From an uncultured Acidobacteriaceae bacterium (GTDB lineage: Bacteria > Acidobacteriota > Terriglobia > Terriglobales > Acidobacteriaceae): a stretch of 64,000 bases of DNA. The notes beneath the pieces are model-generated. The model did no database searches. It saw nothing but the letters and a program-made list of their open reading frames with translations, and was not told the origin of the DNA. Position numbers and translations under genes: made by a program. The stretch lies in the NCBI GenBank assembly GCA_903849645.1, contig CAINJJ010000034.1:62001-126000 (forward strand). The letters run 5' to 3'. Below, piece after piece: positions 12,001 through 17,512 of this stretch. Numbering within the stretch: position 1 is the stretch's first letter; every line of letters starts with the position of its first letter.

Positions 12001-14050
12001 CACATCGACCATCCCCGCGAACGGCGCGGGCGATGTGGCCCCGAGCACGACGTCCGTATCGTTCACTTTCAGTGAGCCTATGGATCCGGTACTTATCAAT
12101 GCCGGTCAGTTCTACCTGCGCCTCCACAATACTGGAGCTTCAGTACCGGCCACAGTCACCGTTTCGCCGGATTACACCACGGTGATTCTCGCCCCTACGA
12201 CGCCGCTGGCCGAGTCGACGATTTACGATCTCGTCATTTACCCATACAGCGGCTGGTGGCCGACCGACATTGCCGGAAACGGCATGAGCGCCAGCGGCTA
12301 TATCGGGTGGAACAACGGCTATATCTTCTCCACCTTCACTACTGGTGCGGCCACCCCGGTCGACGGAGTCTGCGGCACGGCCAACGGGCAGTCGTTCTCC
12401 TCCGCTCCCACCGCCAATCTTTGTTCAGCGGGATCACCCTCCGCCATCACCAATCCCGGCTCCTGGACATGGAGTTGCAACGGGCAGTATGGCGGCGCAA
12501 CCGCCTCCTGCTCGGCGGGCGTAACCCTGCTCGATACTCCCGTTGCGCAACCCGCCGGCCTGGTTTCGTGGTGGCCGGGCAACGATAACCCCAACGACAT
12601 TGTTGGCGGCAACAATGGAACACTGGAGAACGGCGCCGGCTATGCTCTGGGCGAGGTCGGCGACGCATTCAGCCTCAACGGAAACAATCAGTTCGTGCTG
12701 ATTGGCCAGCCCGTGCCGGCCAACCTCCAAATCCAGAATGCGATTACGCTGTCGGCCTGGATTTATCCCACGGCGTACCCAACCAACTATGGTAGCGGCG
12801 CATTCGGGTTTATCGTCGGAAGCCAGCAGGATGGCAGCCCTTCGGGCGGTGCAACCCTCTTCTTTTCGAACGATGGAAGAACGAATGCGCCTCCGGGTCA
12901 TGTCGACTTCCAGATCGGAGATGGATCCAACTGGCATGACACTTATACCGAAAGCCAGCTGCCTCTTAACCAGTGGACGCTCGTAACGGCCACCAGAACT
13001 GCCAACACCGCTAGCGCTAATATCTATTTCAATGGCGTGTCCCAGCCAGTTGCCAGCCCGGATACGCCATGGAACGGCGCGATCGCATACCCCAGTGGCG
13101 ATTGGTTCTCCATCGGGCAGGAAGTCAATGAGAACCGCCCTTTCACCGGCCTGATCAACCAGGTTCAGGTCTATAACGTCGCCCTCAGTCCCGCGCAAAT
13201 CCAGTCCATCTACAACGCGGGCAGCGCCGGGATGGTCGCCGTTCAGACCGCCTCGACCACTACGGTAAGCTCGTCAGCGAGCCCTGCACAGTTGGGCGCG
13301 CCGGTCACCTTCACCGCCAGCGTATCGCCCAGCTCCGCCACCGGCACGATTGTCTTCATGGATGGCGGCATCTCGCTTGGCACGGCGACTCTGAGCGGCG
13401 GCATGGCAACCCTCACTACTTCCGCGCTCACGCTCGGTGTTCATCCGATTAACGCACTCTACAACGGCGACTCCACGTACTCCGGGAGCCTCTCGACCGC
13501 CATCAACCAGCTCGAGAATCTCGACGGCGCCAGGTGCGCGCCGCAGCCTGCCGGTTTGCTCAATTGGTATCCGGCGGAAGGCAATGCCGTTGACCTTCTC
13601 GGCGGGAACAACGGCATCGTCGAGGGCGGTGTGTCCTATGCCCCAGGCGTTGTGGGTCAGGCGTTCAGATTCGCCGGCTCCGGCGATGTTGCTCTCACTC
13701 TGCCGTCCATCAATACCGCACCCGGCACGCAGGTCACCGTGGCCTTCTGGATGAACTGGAGCGGCAACGACAACGAGATGCCGTTTGGCTTTACTTCCAG
13801 GCCGGGCACTTCGGCTTCAATACAGGAAACGGCGACATTTGGGGCATCAGAAGCAGCGGCCTTGCCAACACATGGACCTTTGTCACCGCCGTCTTCAACA
13901 ACGGCGACCCGCACGCGAATCAACTCTTTCTTAATGGCGTCCCGCAGACCCTCTCCCAGCAGCTGTCCTCGACCGGTTACGCGGCGCAGGTGGTCACGCA
14001 GGCCAAGATCGGGAGCTGGAACAACGGAGGTTACCTCTTCAACGGCCTGA
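1..14050 (+). CDS. Giant TIG/Big_5/LamG repeat surface protein, 5' partial, frameshifted at 3' end
   Basis: The reading frame is open from base 2, so the true start lies upstream of the window. Residues below are counted from a TTG at 62. About 15 TIG/IPT-like repeats of 85-100 residues fill residues 1-1500; each has a G-x-Q-G turn, a THW/THF motif and a VxFGxGI strand. About 21 Big_5 (SbsA-like Ig) repeats follow to about residue 4100, with the FSxPMD and LxPxTxYT signatures. Two other modules interrupt the Big_5 array: a jelly-roll-like domain (about 5896-6390) and a WSC domain (9233-9496). Then come a short Cys-containing module (GVCGTANGQSFSSAP), LamG 1 (about 12540-13230), an Ig-like domain and the first part of LamG 2. 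Near 13790 LamG homology moves to another frame, so the last ~85 codons here are out-of-frame. The gene looks less GC-rich than its neighbours. Such proteins are secreted or cell-surface adhesion and carbohydrate-binding factors; the exact role is unknown. Confidence 0.9.
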   Translation, partial: QGETTVNWEDQNGNPDAGIHLDSLTVNSPTSADIQFTVLSTAPVGFTSLTMITDGEVITLDKAIDVEEGFAKLLAFSPGGGQQGNTMTMQILGRFTHWDSTTTAAFAPAGDLTVNSVHVIDSEIMTLNVTVSPWAYVDYWYPCGHTLTITTTDVTDSSGSVEQVSTDPNATGNFCVAQGAEQINSVSPLTGVQGSTETVTISGSATNFLAGVTTVSFGDPNFQVGQITVNSPTSLSVPVGISTAASTGLKQVTVSTYGQTATQQYSFTVTPGIAILTEANPNHAEQGIQALDVILSGQYSHFSPLSTATFGSGVVVNSVTYNSPTQITANISIDPLSYAGGRAVTVTTPGVSCADQPVNVTYNGCAPGATTGTGSEIVTASAFTIIPGPAIISNVSPNTGNEGQEVVFNLTGSATHWQQNFTQFYMSGAGSDITVNSVLINSATSATVDISISPTANAGARSIFMVTDGESLTDSGAFVVTGGIPVITYLTPNNAVQGTNQLQVVVNGNAYTQWDSTSTVNFGPGVTIASLQVDDASHISAVINIDPAAQVGYRTVTVQTGAQVLAGNFQVTAPAPPPTPYISYYWPTSGLTGQTLTVHFSGLYTHWDPGPINSPTTVTYGDGIAMNWEQVLSPTQYVANITIAADAVPGPREFVFSTGSENEAVSFNVVSSQPGATNAVQPTLSIVDPGSGMQGSQNLTATILGQYTSFDNTTTFTFGPGITVNGPPAILGSNVATQSISISAEAPTGSFAVTAYTPDAPTSNEQVVGGASFTVTPSLALILAVTPNTALQGNTIRVDVTGQNTHWDGSTTFQVGAGIAVSNVIVNSATDASITLTIPALAPLGATYVTATTLGEVATLGRGFVVQAGTPLLLSSGPGSLPQQSSAIFTILSQATHWLSSAPTVSYGAGVVLTNINVTSDTSLTVDGYVQPTTYVGWRNLTVVSGTQVLGLQNAFYINPGPAVINSVTASTAGQGDTLTVTIDGTNTNWQQGVTQLSFPGVLINSLTVNSANSITANITVSTYAPAGQVSVTATTLGEVATGANVFTISQTQPELLAVVVGSGAQGVTENVNLTGAFTHFVSGQSSGNTTASFGAGVTVNSVTANSANSLTVNITVQATATLGYRNVSVTTGSEVVSLQNAFNITVGPAAIYSLAPPRGAQGNTYSVVVTGSQSHFAQGVTTASFGGGIQVTAVSVTDQLHSTVSIAIPNGTGLGQYDVNLTTGGEVATMLGGFTVTTGTPRLSAVSPATGHQGDKNISISLTGLFTHFVSGTSSVSFGAGITVNSLIVIDATDAVSNLTINSTAATGSRTVTLTTGAETASMTGGFTVLAGIPALVSSTPGSAQAGASANIVITGAFTTFQQGFTSVSFGSGVSVNFVTVSSTTQLTASITIASNATVGSRDVQVTTNGQTYTLASAFSVLAGTPVITQISPNIGAPNSTVPITITGQYTNWGGTSTLTIGDGAVISVSNVQASATSLTATLSIPASAALGPYDVVVATGGEVENVPGGFTVQAAAITPPSLISLSPGPNAGGVPINSNFTAVFSQPMNRTTLNTSTVLMWLVSNPGGWVSVPGTVNVDATGRLMTFTPNALLAVNAEYYMLLTGGIQDASGNPFSQYGYVGFSTVFTASTTAPVVTAANPPANTTVAGTNVPIQIEFSAPMNQSTQSGLIVSSGGTPIAGTLSWDSNPYSPLCCWYWGQGSLLTFTPTTPLLPGTTYTVSYGAPLADTAGNALTPGSFTFTTGAGADTSYNYTGLDFVNGVTNVGTNFVPKVTFTKPVNPLDINSGTLLLYNADSGKYIQGTVALAPDGQSATFTPANPLLPDTYYYIHMAWGYYDMDGNYLSGNNGYFTTGAGQDLAPPTVTSVYPADSSISVPLNSQIVAHFSEAIDPSSPHSISVAPSGGSPIAGTATLSSDQLTLTFVPAALLQPGTSFAVQISGYQDMAGNAGAAFSSTFSTMNSVAPLNLSTGLDASGNLITTGDTPDAHWTVTPAGASTPQPLLVVAQGNADWCCWQANGPSSSWIAINPDTNYATNLGPFSTTFNLSGYNLNNLCLVGQMGQYPNGTLLLNGIPITADFAQYNPLSTLSVSLPQSALNAGTNTLSLQWDTTSNSWGVFRLQATLQTCGAKLASGLSLVSATPSTGSTNVATNTAVTLNFNNPIDPATVNVNTLPIMVGWNGGQGLAGTYQVNGSQVVFTPQSPFPVNTIIYVGNCNGPFDTAGDAIPGCYSYQLDYFTTSSTATPVATPFQVIAFAPGANATNVGLRAPVVATFNRSINPSTINANNAALFSGDSQSPWCASYSRSQDNTTLQFTCYPLPSSDPMTAILNSGLQDWQGNALTSFTSQFTTAQYDSNTDGSVISTRPGNGASSISANQPIVLYTNLPINPSTATGGIEVAQNNAAVPGTVQVLDNGYALEFTPSIPWAPGAFVQWWTTGSLLDTTYNTPINGASGYFYVVADTSTAAPTVQAISPTNGNYSAPPNSIFDIQLNTPLDPATVTSDNIYIRGYYSGTYVAGTYSMPQPNVVRIVPSGLLNSNDYYLLYVTTGLHSSTSVPANSVGGFNVYVYTGAPIDNTLPLVTSAVPFNGASGVGVNVQPGVIFNKPIDPISVNSSTFQVTNAGTPLVGNYWFSSDDTRVEFVPNAPLPANASLTMSLNGVIDRVGNPVNYSATFQTAAGPDFTAPFIVYSSVASGESLPINSSITVQFSESMDVTTFSSGNFYIVDALRATVVPATLSWSADQSVAYLVPSASLSAGRAYYLYIYGGTDLAGNGLQYNQVSFYAELTASSTAPTMIKFNPINGAANVGINAIIEAQFSDSIDPNTLGGVTLSGSGSTVMATPAMSAGNTVLQLTPQTPLAPNTTYTMTISGVKDPAGNVVATTTNSFTTGASYDIVSASLVSYNPPSNSTAGTNVTPKLVFSKPLNPIMVSNGTFELVLNDSGQFIPLTVTLSPDGKVVTLQPKTPLLPNTQYRFYVGYNNLQDENGNSVYGGWYYFTTSSGPVTASPTVTVSPANGATGVPLNAEIVVLSSATIDPTSWSQSSIQVLNGSTPVNGVVSQTNSQSLTFAPTTTEPAGTYVGCYNDTGNRVLNGYSTSSGNMTVESCVSTCGAQGFTYAGLQAGSSCFCGNGRYNSAGQGNACNYTCSGNAGETCGGSWANSVYTANSGGVAGLFAANTTYTVNLGGFADANSNTVVPSSSTFTTGALTSAGGLTFTGSNIGWGATVTSYTQPIVMTFSQNLDPATVNSSTLEVMNGWNPSNPLPGTYVVSGNQVTFTPASPYPSGASIFVGECGGPTDVLGDVFFSGNCWQQQLVYFVVPAYSTQPPTGVPTSLTVLSVSPADGATNVGREHAVSITFSNPMNSGTGGGYNTQLYAGQDLQQNGSQTWSADGRTMTFNVGALSNGAKYTVAIPAGGITDEWGNTLTQPFTSTFTTVADPAAGNGGVQGVTPSWNASGIPANTLLTLYMNRQVDPSTIAGSLTVTINGQVYAGTVQAVASNYELQFTPSTPFPNGATVQWFLSGGVMDVYGNNVNGNSGTFYTAPAPPDPATAQPQIVAISPACCGSTNVPTNAEIDIQYSLPIDPATVSSGVGFYNGNTGWVTPSITLTSPNIIRMTLPGGLAPATPYYVCASNGNLKGTNGVAVQTYCYWADYFTAGTTADTTPGNVTIGPPNGVVNVGTNAYIRLQFSKPVDVTTINSSSVQISTSGVPIPGAWSWNSSGGNVVGANFYPVNPLPPSTVISVSVTGLLDYAGNTFTAANSTFTTAPLPDYTTPSVSLDFGYWQGGIATNASFNCRYSEPIDPSSVNAGNTYVYSYVNGTTIPVTYTWSSDLMTVTMTPTSPLFANSQYYYACQGAIDLTGNGQNNNSAGFVTGAGPLTAGPVLLYSNPPNGMTNVAVNTNNGPWYGSSLGLLFNEPVAGDSLGQITLTPAGGSPIPISAYPEYGNTIVWVQLPWALQPNTTYTYNVNGVTDMSGNMMTPTTSTFTTGASFDWTSPVVTSTIPANGAGDVAPSTTSVSFTFSEPMDPVLINAGQFYLRLHNTGASVPATVTVSPDYTTVILAPTTPLAESTIYDLVIYPYSGWWPTDIAGNGMSASGYIGWNNGYIFSTFTTGAATPVDGVCGTANGQSFSSAPTANLCSAGSPSAITNPGSWTWSCNGQYGGATASCSAGVTLLDTPVAQPAGLVSWWPGNDNPNDIVGGNNGTLENGAGYALGEVGDAFSLNGNNQFVLIGQPVPANLQIQNAITLSAWIYPTAYPTNYGSGAFGFIVGSQQDGSPSGGATLFFSNDGRTNAPPGHVDFQIGDGSNWHDTYTESQLPLNQWTLVTATRTANTASANIYFNGVSQPVASPDTPWNGAIAYPSGDWFSIGQEVNENRPFTGLINQVQVYNVALSPAQIQSIYNAGSAGMVAVQTASTTTVSSSASPAQLGAPVTFTASVSPSSATGTIVFMDGGISLGTATLSGGMATLTTSALTLGVHPINALYNGDSTYSGSLSTAINQLENLDGARCAPQPAGLLNWYPAEGNAVDLLGGNNGIVEGGVSYAPGVVGQAFRFAGSGDVALTLPSINTAPGTQVTVAFWMNWSGNDNEMPFGFTSRPGTSASIQETATFGASEAAALPTHGPLSPPSSTTATRTRINSFLMASRRPSPSSCPRPVTRRRWSRRPRSGAGTTEVTSSTA
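9233..9496 (+). other. WSC carbohydrate-binding-type domain nested in a Big_5 repeat
   Basis: Translation of this stretch in the giant gene gives a compact, Cys-rich domain. It begins GTYVGCYNDTGNRVL, contains ESCVSTCGAQGFTYAGLQ and FCGNGRYN, and ends ETCGGSWANSVYT. The eight-cysteine spacing and the YxGCYxD, CFCG and CxGxxxxxCGG signatures match the WSC domain family. The Big_5 repeat is interrupted between its LTFAPTT strand and its AANTTYTVNLGGFAD strand, so the WSC domain sits inside one repeat rather than between two. Confidence 0.8.
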
Positions 14051-15108
14051 TCGACGAGGTGCAGATCTTCAACGGGGCTCTCTCGGCTGCGCAGGTCCAG
14101 TCGATCTACCAGGCGGGCGCAGCCGGAGTCTGCACCGTGGAGACGCCAACCACAACGACCGTCTCTTCCTCATCGAACCCCATTGACGTGGGTGCATCCC
14201 TGTCCCTCACGGCTACGGTCACGCCGAGCACTGCCACCGGCACCATGACCTTTATGGATGGCGCAACCACAGTGGGCACATCGCCCGTCAGCAGCGGCCA
14301 GGCAACTCTGTCCACCTCAACGCTCGCCTTCGGTTCGCACTCCATCACAGCCGTCTACAGCGGGGACACCAGTTACAGTGGCAGCAGTTCAGCCCCGTTC
14401 GTCCAGGTGATAGGCATCAGCGGTCTGGCCTGCGCGCCGGTTCCTGCCGATGGCATTGCCTGGTGGACGTTCGATGAGACCGGGGGGGGCACATCCGCGG
14501 ACTGGTTTGGGCTCGACCCTGGAACATGGGTCAATTCACCCGTGCCCGCTCCAGGCGAGGTGCTCGAATCCCTGCGCTTGAATGGGTCGAATTACCTGAC
14601 GGTTCCGAACAGCCCCTTGTGGAATTTTGGCGCCAATGATTTCACCGCCGAGCTTTGGGCTAACTGGGACACCCAGCCCGGCGGATCCATTGGCAACCCC
14701 GCTTCTGTGTTCGTTGCAGATGATGATGGTGGCGGTGGCCAGAACAAGTGGATCTTCGCACTGGGCGGAGGAGTCCTGGAACTCATCGTGTACAACACGG
14801 CCCAGCCTCCGCCAAACTACTTCCTGGTCCAGGCACCGTTTGCGCCCGTTGTGGGCCAGTGGTATCACCTTGCCGTAACCAAGACCGGAACCCTGTACAC
14901 AATCTACGTAAACGGAAATGCGGTTGGAAGCGAGGTTTCGACGGCGCCAATCGGAGCCGCAACGGCGCCATTGACCATCGGCCAGGCAGAGGGTCTGGGC
15001 TATATGCAGGGACGCTTGGATGAACTCACCATCTACAACCGCAGCCTCTCTCCCGGTGAGATTCAACTCATCTATGGCGCTGGCAACTTCGGCAAGTGCA
15101 AGAACTAG
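13795..15108 (+). CDS. C-terminal continuation of the giant repeat protein (LamG 2 end, Ig-like, LamG 3)
   Basis: In this frame LamG 2 resumes without a gap at about 13795 (FQAGHFGFNTGNGDIWGI), immediately where it is lost in the upstream frame. It continues through an Ig-like domain (about 14135-14410, TTTTVSSSSNPIDVGASL) and a third LamG/concanavalin-like domain (about 14430-15090), ending in GNFGKCKN. No sorting motif, transmembrane anchor or PEP-CTERM tail is visible at the C-terminus. The first in-frame potential start is GTG at 13990, but no ribosome-binding site fits it. The segment is best read as the tail of the upstream gene separated by a small indel (net one base missing or two extra). 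It could be a real pseudogenising mutation or a sequencing error; the intact domains downstream argue that any real event is recent. Confidence 0.8.
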   Translation, partial: FQAGHFGFNTGNGDIWGIRSSGLANTWTFVTAVFNNGDPHANQLFLNGVPQTLSQQLSSTGYAAQVVTQAKIGSWNNGGYLFNGLIDEVQIFNGALSAAQVQSIYQAGAAGVCTVETPTTTTVSSSSNPIDVGASLSLTATVTPSTATGTMTFMDGATTVGTSPVSSGQATLSTSTLAFGSHSITAVYSGDTSYSGSSSAPFVQVIGISGLACAPVPADGIAWWTFDETGGGTSADWFGLDPGTWVNSPVPAPGEVLESLRLNGSNYLTVPNSPLWNFGANDFTAELWANWDTQPGGSIGNPASVFVADDDGGGGQNKWIFALGGGVLELIVYNTAQPPPNYFLVQAPFAPVVGQWYHLAVTKTGTLYTIYVNGNAVGSEVSTAPIGAATAPLTIGQAEGLGYMQGRLDELTIYNRSLSPGEIQLIYGAGNFGKCKN

Positions 15109-15122
15109 ACGGGCATTCCGTT

Positions 15123-15159
15123 GGCGTGGTCAGGATGATAACGTCGCTCTGACCACGCC
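15123..15159. terminator. Perfect 11-bp inverted repeat after the giant gene
   Basis: GGCGTGGTCAG at 15123-15133 is the exact reverse complement of CTGACCACGCC at 15149-15159, with a 15-nt loop. It lies 15 bp after the giant gene's stop codon, which fits a transcription terminator. No T-run follows, so it may be a factor-dependent stop or an mRNA 3' stabiliser. Confidence 0.45.
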
Positions 15160-15165
15160 CCGCTT

Positions 15166-15339
15166 CTACGATCCTGCGCCGCTCATCACCATTCTCCAAG
15201 TGGGTTGAATGTTCGCATGACGGGCCAGTTCCTCGGTCTCCTCAAGAGTAAGAACGTGCTTGCCCCACGAAGTGAGGATGTGCCGGAAAGTGCGCCAACC
15301 AATCCCTCCAAGGCCGGCCATTTCTGCAATCGGACGAAT
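15166..15339 (-). pseudogene. Degenerate tyrosine recombinase (phage-type integrase) C-terminal remnant
   Basis: On the minus strand this short frame reads IRPIAEMAGLGGIGWRTFRH, continues through ILTSWGKHVLTLEETEELARHANIQPTW, and stops at TAG (15166-15168). It matches the catalytic C-terminus of tyrosine recombinases: the GWHTFRH box with the catalytic H-x-x-R, then the L(M/A)RHA(D/N)IQTT box. The final MNVYG-type motif with the nucleophilic Tyr is missing, and a stop (TAG, 15342-15340) interrupts the frame directly upstream. No intact integrase, att site or partner gene is adjacent. I read it as a decayed fragment of a mobile element between the giant surface protein and ruvB. Confidence 0.6.
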
Positions 15340-15714
15340 CTAGTCAGCATTGAATCCGGCTGTCGTGAACACAGAGCCCGCTCCGGCACTTCAACGGGGG
15401 GTGAGTGTCGAGCCGGCTCAGGATGGGCTGGATGTCGATGATGCCGCCCCATGGATCCCCATAAATGGATTTCAGATCGACAATCCTCTGAAATTCGTCT
15501 CGGGGGAAATGGCGCGGTCGAGATCGAGGCTGCTGGTGACCGCGAGCGCGGCTTCGAGCCGCTTCTAGTGTCCAGGGAGCAGACGCGCTGGCATGGGCTC
15601 GACGACAGGGCTCTATCTCTCCGTGCACGGGGCATGAGGACACGCGAGATCCAGGGTCATCTGGGACAAGCGGCTTTGCTCTCATCGCCGCAAGCCGCTA
15701 CACTTCTCCTCAGC
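15340..15714. other. Intergenic stretch upstream of ruvB with no recognisable gene
   Basis: Every frame here is either broken or gives Arg/Ser-rich low-complexity translation without family resemblance. A reading frame continuous with RuvB extends upstream to about 15451, but it carries none of the RuvB family and precedes a normal RuvB start, so I do not count it as coding. More decayed mobile-element sequence is possible. Confidence 0.5.
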
Positions 15715-16752
15715 ATGGCGATTGCGCGGGACAACTCTCCGGAACGACTGGTCAGCGCCTCGCGCGCCGACGAAGAGCAGGGTTTTGAGCTGAAACTGCG
15801 GCCGCGGTGGCTGGGCGAGTTCATTGGGCAGGCGAAGGCCAAGGAGCAACTGGCGATTGCGCTGGAGGCGGCGAAGTCGCGGGGCGAGGCTCTGGACCAT
15901 GTGCTGCTGTTTGGGCCGCCGGGACTGGGCAAGACGACGCTGGCGACCATCATTGCCAACGAGCTGGATGTAGGTTTTCAACAGACCTCGGGGCCGGCGC
16001 TGCAGATTCAGGGCGACCTGACGGCAATTTTGACCAACCTGCGGGAGCGGCAGGTGCTGTTTCTGGACGAGATCCACAGGATGCAGCCGGTGCTGGAAGA
16101 GAAGCTCTACACGGCGCTGGAGGACTACAAGCTGGACATCATCATCGGCCAGGGTCCGGCGGCGCGGACGCACGTGATGGAGATCAGGCCGTTCACCTTT
16201 ATTGGGGCGACGACGAGGCCGGGGCTGCTGTCATCGCCGCTGCGGTCGCGGTTTGGCATCCTGCTGCGGCTGGAGTTCTATACCGAAGAGGACCTGCGGT
16301 TCATTGTGACGCGGTCGGCGGAGGTGATGCAGATCCCCATCGACGAGGACGGGGCGGCGGAGATTGCGCTGCGGTCGCGGGGGACGCCGCGCATTGCCAA
16401 CCGCCTGCTCAGGCGGGTGCGGGACTACGCACAGGTGCGCGCGTCGGGGGTAATCGACAGGCCGACGGCCAACGCGGCGCTGACGATGCTGGAAGTGGAC
16501 GCGCACGGGTTTGACGAGATTGACAGGAAGCTGCTGCTGGCGATCATTCAGAAGTATGACGGTGGGCCGGTGGGGCTGAGCACACTGGCGGCGACGCTGG
16601 CCGAGGAACAGGACGCGCTGGAAGAGGTGTATGAGCCGTTCCTGATCCAGATTGGATTTCTGGACCGGACGCCGCGGGGGCGGGTGGCGACACGGCTGGC
16701 GTATGAGCACTTTGGGCTGACGATGCCGGGACGGCAGACGCCGCTGTTTTGA
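15715..16752 (+). CDS. ruvB: Holliday junction branch migration ATPase RuvB
   Basis: This 345-residue protein is the hexameric AAA+ motor that, with RuvA, drives branch migration of Holliday junctions before RuvC resolves them. Visible motifs are Walker A ([11 protein letters not shown]), Walker B (LFLDEIHR), sensor 1 (GATTRPG) and the arginine finger in SPLRSRFG. The C-terminal winged-helix part ends with [10 protein letters not shown]. The ATG at 15715 gives the family's normal length and start region; the in-frame extension upstream has no homology. No ruvA or ruvC is adjacent in this window. Confidence 0.97.
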   Translation: MAIARDNSPERLVSASRADEEQGFELKLRPRWLGEFIGQAKAKEQLAIALEAAKSRGEALDHVLLFGPPGLGKTTLATIIANELDVGFQQTSGPALQIQGDLTAILTNLRERQVLFLDEIHRMQPVLEEKLYTALEDYKLDIIIGQGPAARTHVMEIRPFTFIGATTRPGLLSSPLRSRFGILLRLEFYTEEDLRFIVTRSAEVMQIPIDEDGAAEIALRSRGTPRIANRLLRRVRDYAQVRASGVIDRPTANAALTMLEVDAHGFDEIDRKLLLAIIQKYDGGPVGLSTLAATLAEEQDALEEVYEPFLIQIGFLDRTPRGRVATRLAYEHFGLTMPGRQTPLF

Positions 16753-16788
16753 GGGCGATGCGGGGTTTGGGAGGGGCGAGTTGGCGCG

Positions 16789-16852
16789 GTGAGTTAGTGA
16801 ATAAGTGAAAAAGTGAATTAGTGAAGAAGTGAGTTAGTGAAGAAGTGAATGA
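16789..16852. repeat. Eight tandem copies of a degenerate 8-bp repeat
   Basis: The sequence between ruvB and the next gene is eight consecutive octamers of consensus GTGARNWA (units GTGAGTTA, GTGAATAA, GTGAAAAA, GTGAATTA, GTGAAGAA and so on). It is AT-rich against a high-GC background and lies just upstream of the ribosome-binding site for the 16877 gene. Copy number may vary by slippage. Confidence 0.85.
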
Positions 16853-16876
16853 AGGGAAACTACGCGGAGGACGAGG

Positions 16877-17434
16877 ATGGCACTGACGGAATCGACGATG
16901 CTGGAGTTGGGGACGACCGCGCCGGATTTTGCGCTGGTGGACGTGCTGAGCGGCAAGACGGTGCGGCGCGACGACTTGAAGGGCCAGAAGGCGCTGCTGG
17001 TCATGTTCATCTGCGCGCACTGCCCGTATGTGAAGCATATTGAGAAGAGCCTGGCGGTGCTGGGCATGGACTACAACGGCGAGCCGTTGAGTATTGTGGC
17101 CATCAGCAGCAACGATGTGGCGACGCATCCGGCCGACGGGCCCGATGGGATGAGGCAGCAGGCGGAGACCTACCGTTTTCTATTTCCCTACTTATATGAC
17201 GAGACGCAGGAGGTGGCGCGCGCGTACAAGGCCGCGTGCACGCCGGACTTCTTTCTGTTCGATGCAGAGTTCAAGCTGGTGTATCGCGGGGAGTTTGACC
17301 GCAGCCGTCCGGGGAATGGGGTGGCGATTACCGGCGAGGACCTGCGCGCGGCGATTGATGCGGCGCTGGAAGGCAAGCCGCCGCTGGAGGATCAGCGGCC
17401 GTCGATCGGGTGCAACATCAAGTGGAAGGGGTAA
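16877..17434 (+). CDS. Thioredoxin-fold (AhpC/TSA, redoxin-type) protein
   Basis: This 185-residue protein has the peroxiredoxin/TlpA-like thioredoxin fold. The N-terminal GTTAPDFALVDVLSGKTV strand pattern precedes a CxxC active site in FICAHCPYVKHIE (residues about 50-62), a cis-Pro region at CTPDFFLFD, and YRGEFDRSRPGN. This is the cytoplasmic 'thioredoxin family protein' group with a C-x-x-C-P motif; no signal peptide is seen. The ATG at 16877 has a GGAGGACGAGG ribosome-binding region directly upstream. It likely acts in thiol redox or peroxide reduction; the exact substrate is unknown. Confidence 0.88.
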   Translation: MALTESTMLELGTTAPDFALVDVLSGKTVRRDDLKGQKALLVMFICAHCPYVKHIEKSLAVLGMDYNGEPLSIVAISSNDVATHPADGPDGMRQQAETYRFLFPYLYDETQEVARAYKAACTPDFFLFDAEFKLVYRGEFDRSRPGNGVAITGEDLRAAIDAALEGKPPLEDQRPSIGCNIKWKG

Positions 17435-17439
17435 GGCGG

Positions 17440-17508
17440 CGGAGTTAGCTTTTATTCCGTGCCAACTCCGCAAACTTCGCTAACCCGGTGCGAAGCGCCG
17501 GCTAACTC
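17440..17508. terminator. Nested inverted repeats between convergent genes
   Basis: The gap between the convergent thioredoxin-fold gene and galU contains GAGTTAGC (17442-17449), which pairs exactly with GCTAACTC (17501-17508). Alternatively CGGAGTT (17440-17446) pairs with AACTCCG (17464-17470). A smaller CTTCG/CGAAG hairpin lies inside. The location suggests a bidirectional terminator. Confidence 0.45.
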
Positions 17509-17512
17509 AGCT

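Noticed and set aside
15451-15714. N-terminal extension of RuvB
   Set aside because: The in-frame upstream sequence has no RuvB homology; ATG 15715 gives normal length.
16789-16852. Short tandem repeats as a CRISPR array
   Set aside because: Units are 8 bp with no spacers; no cas genes in the window.
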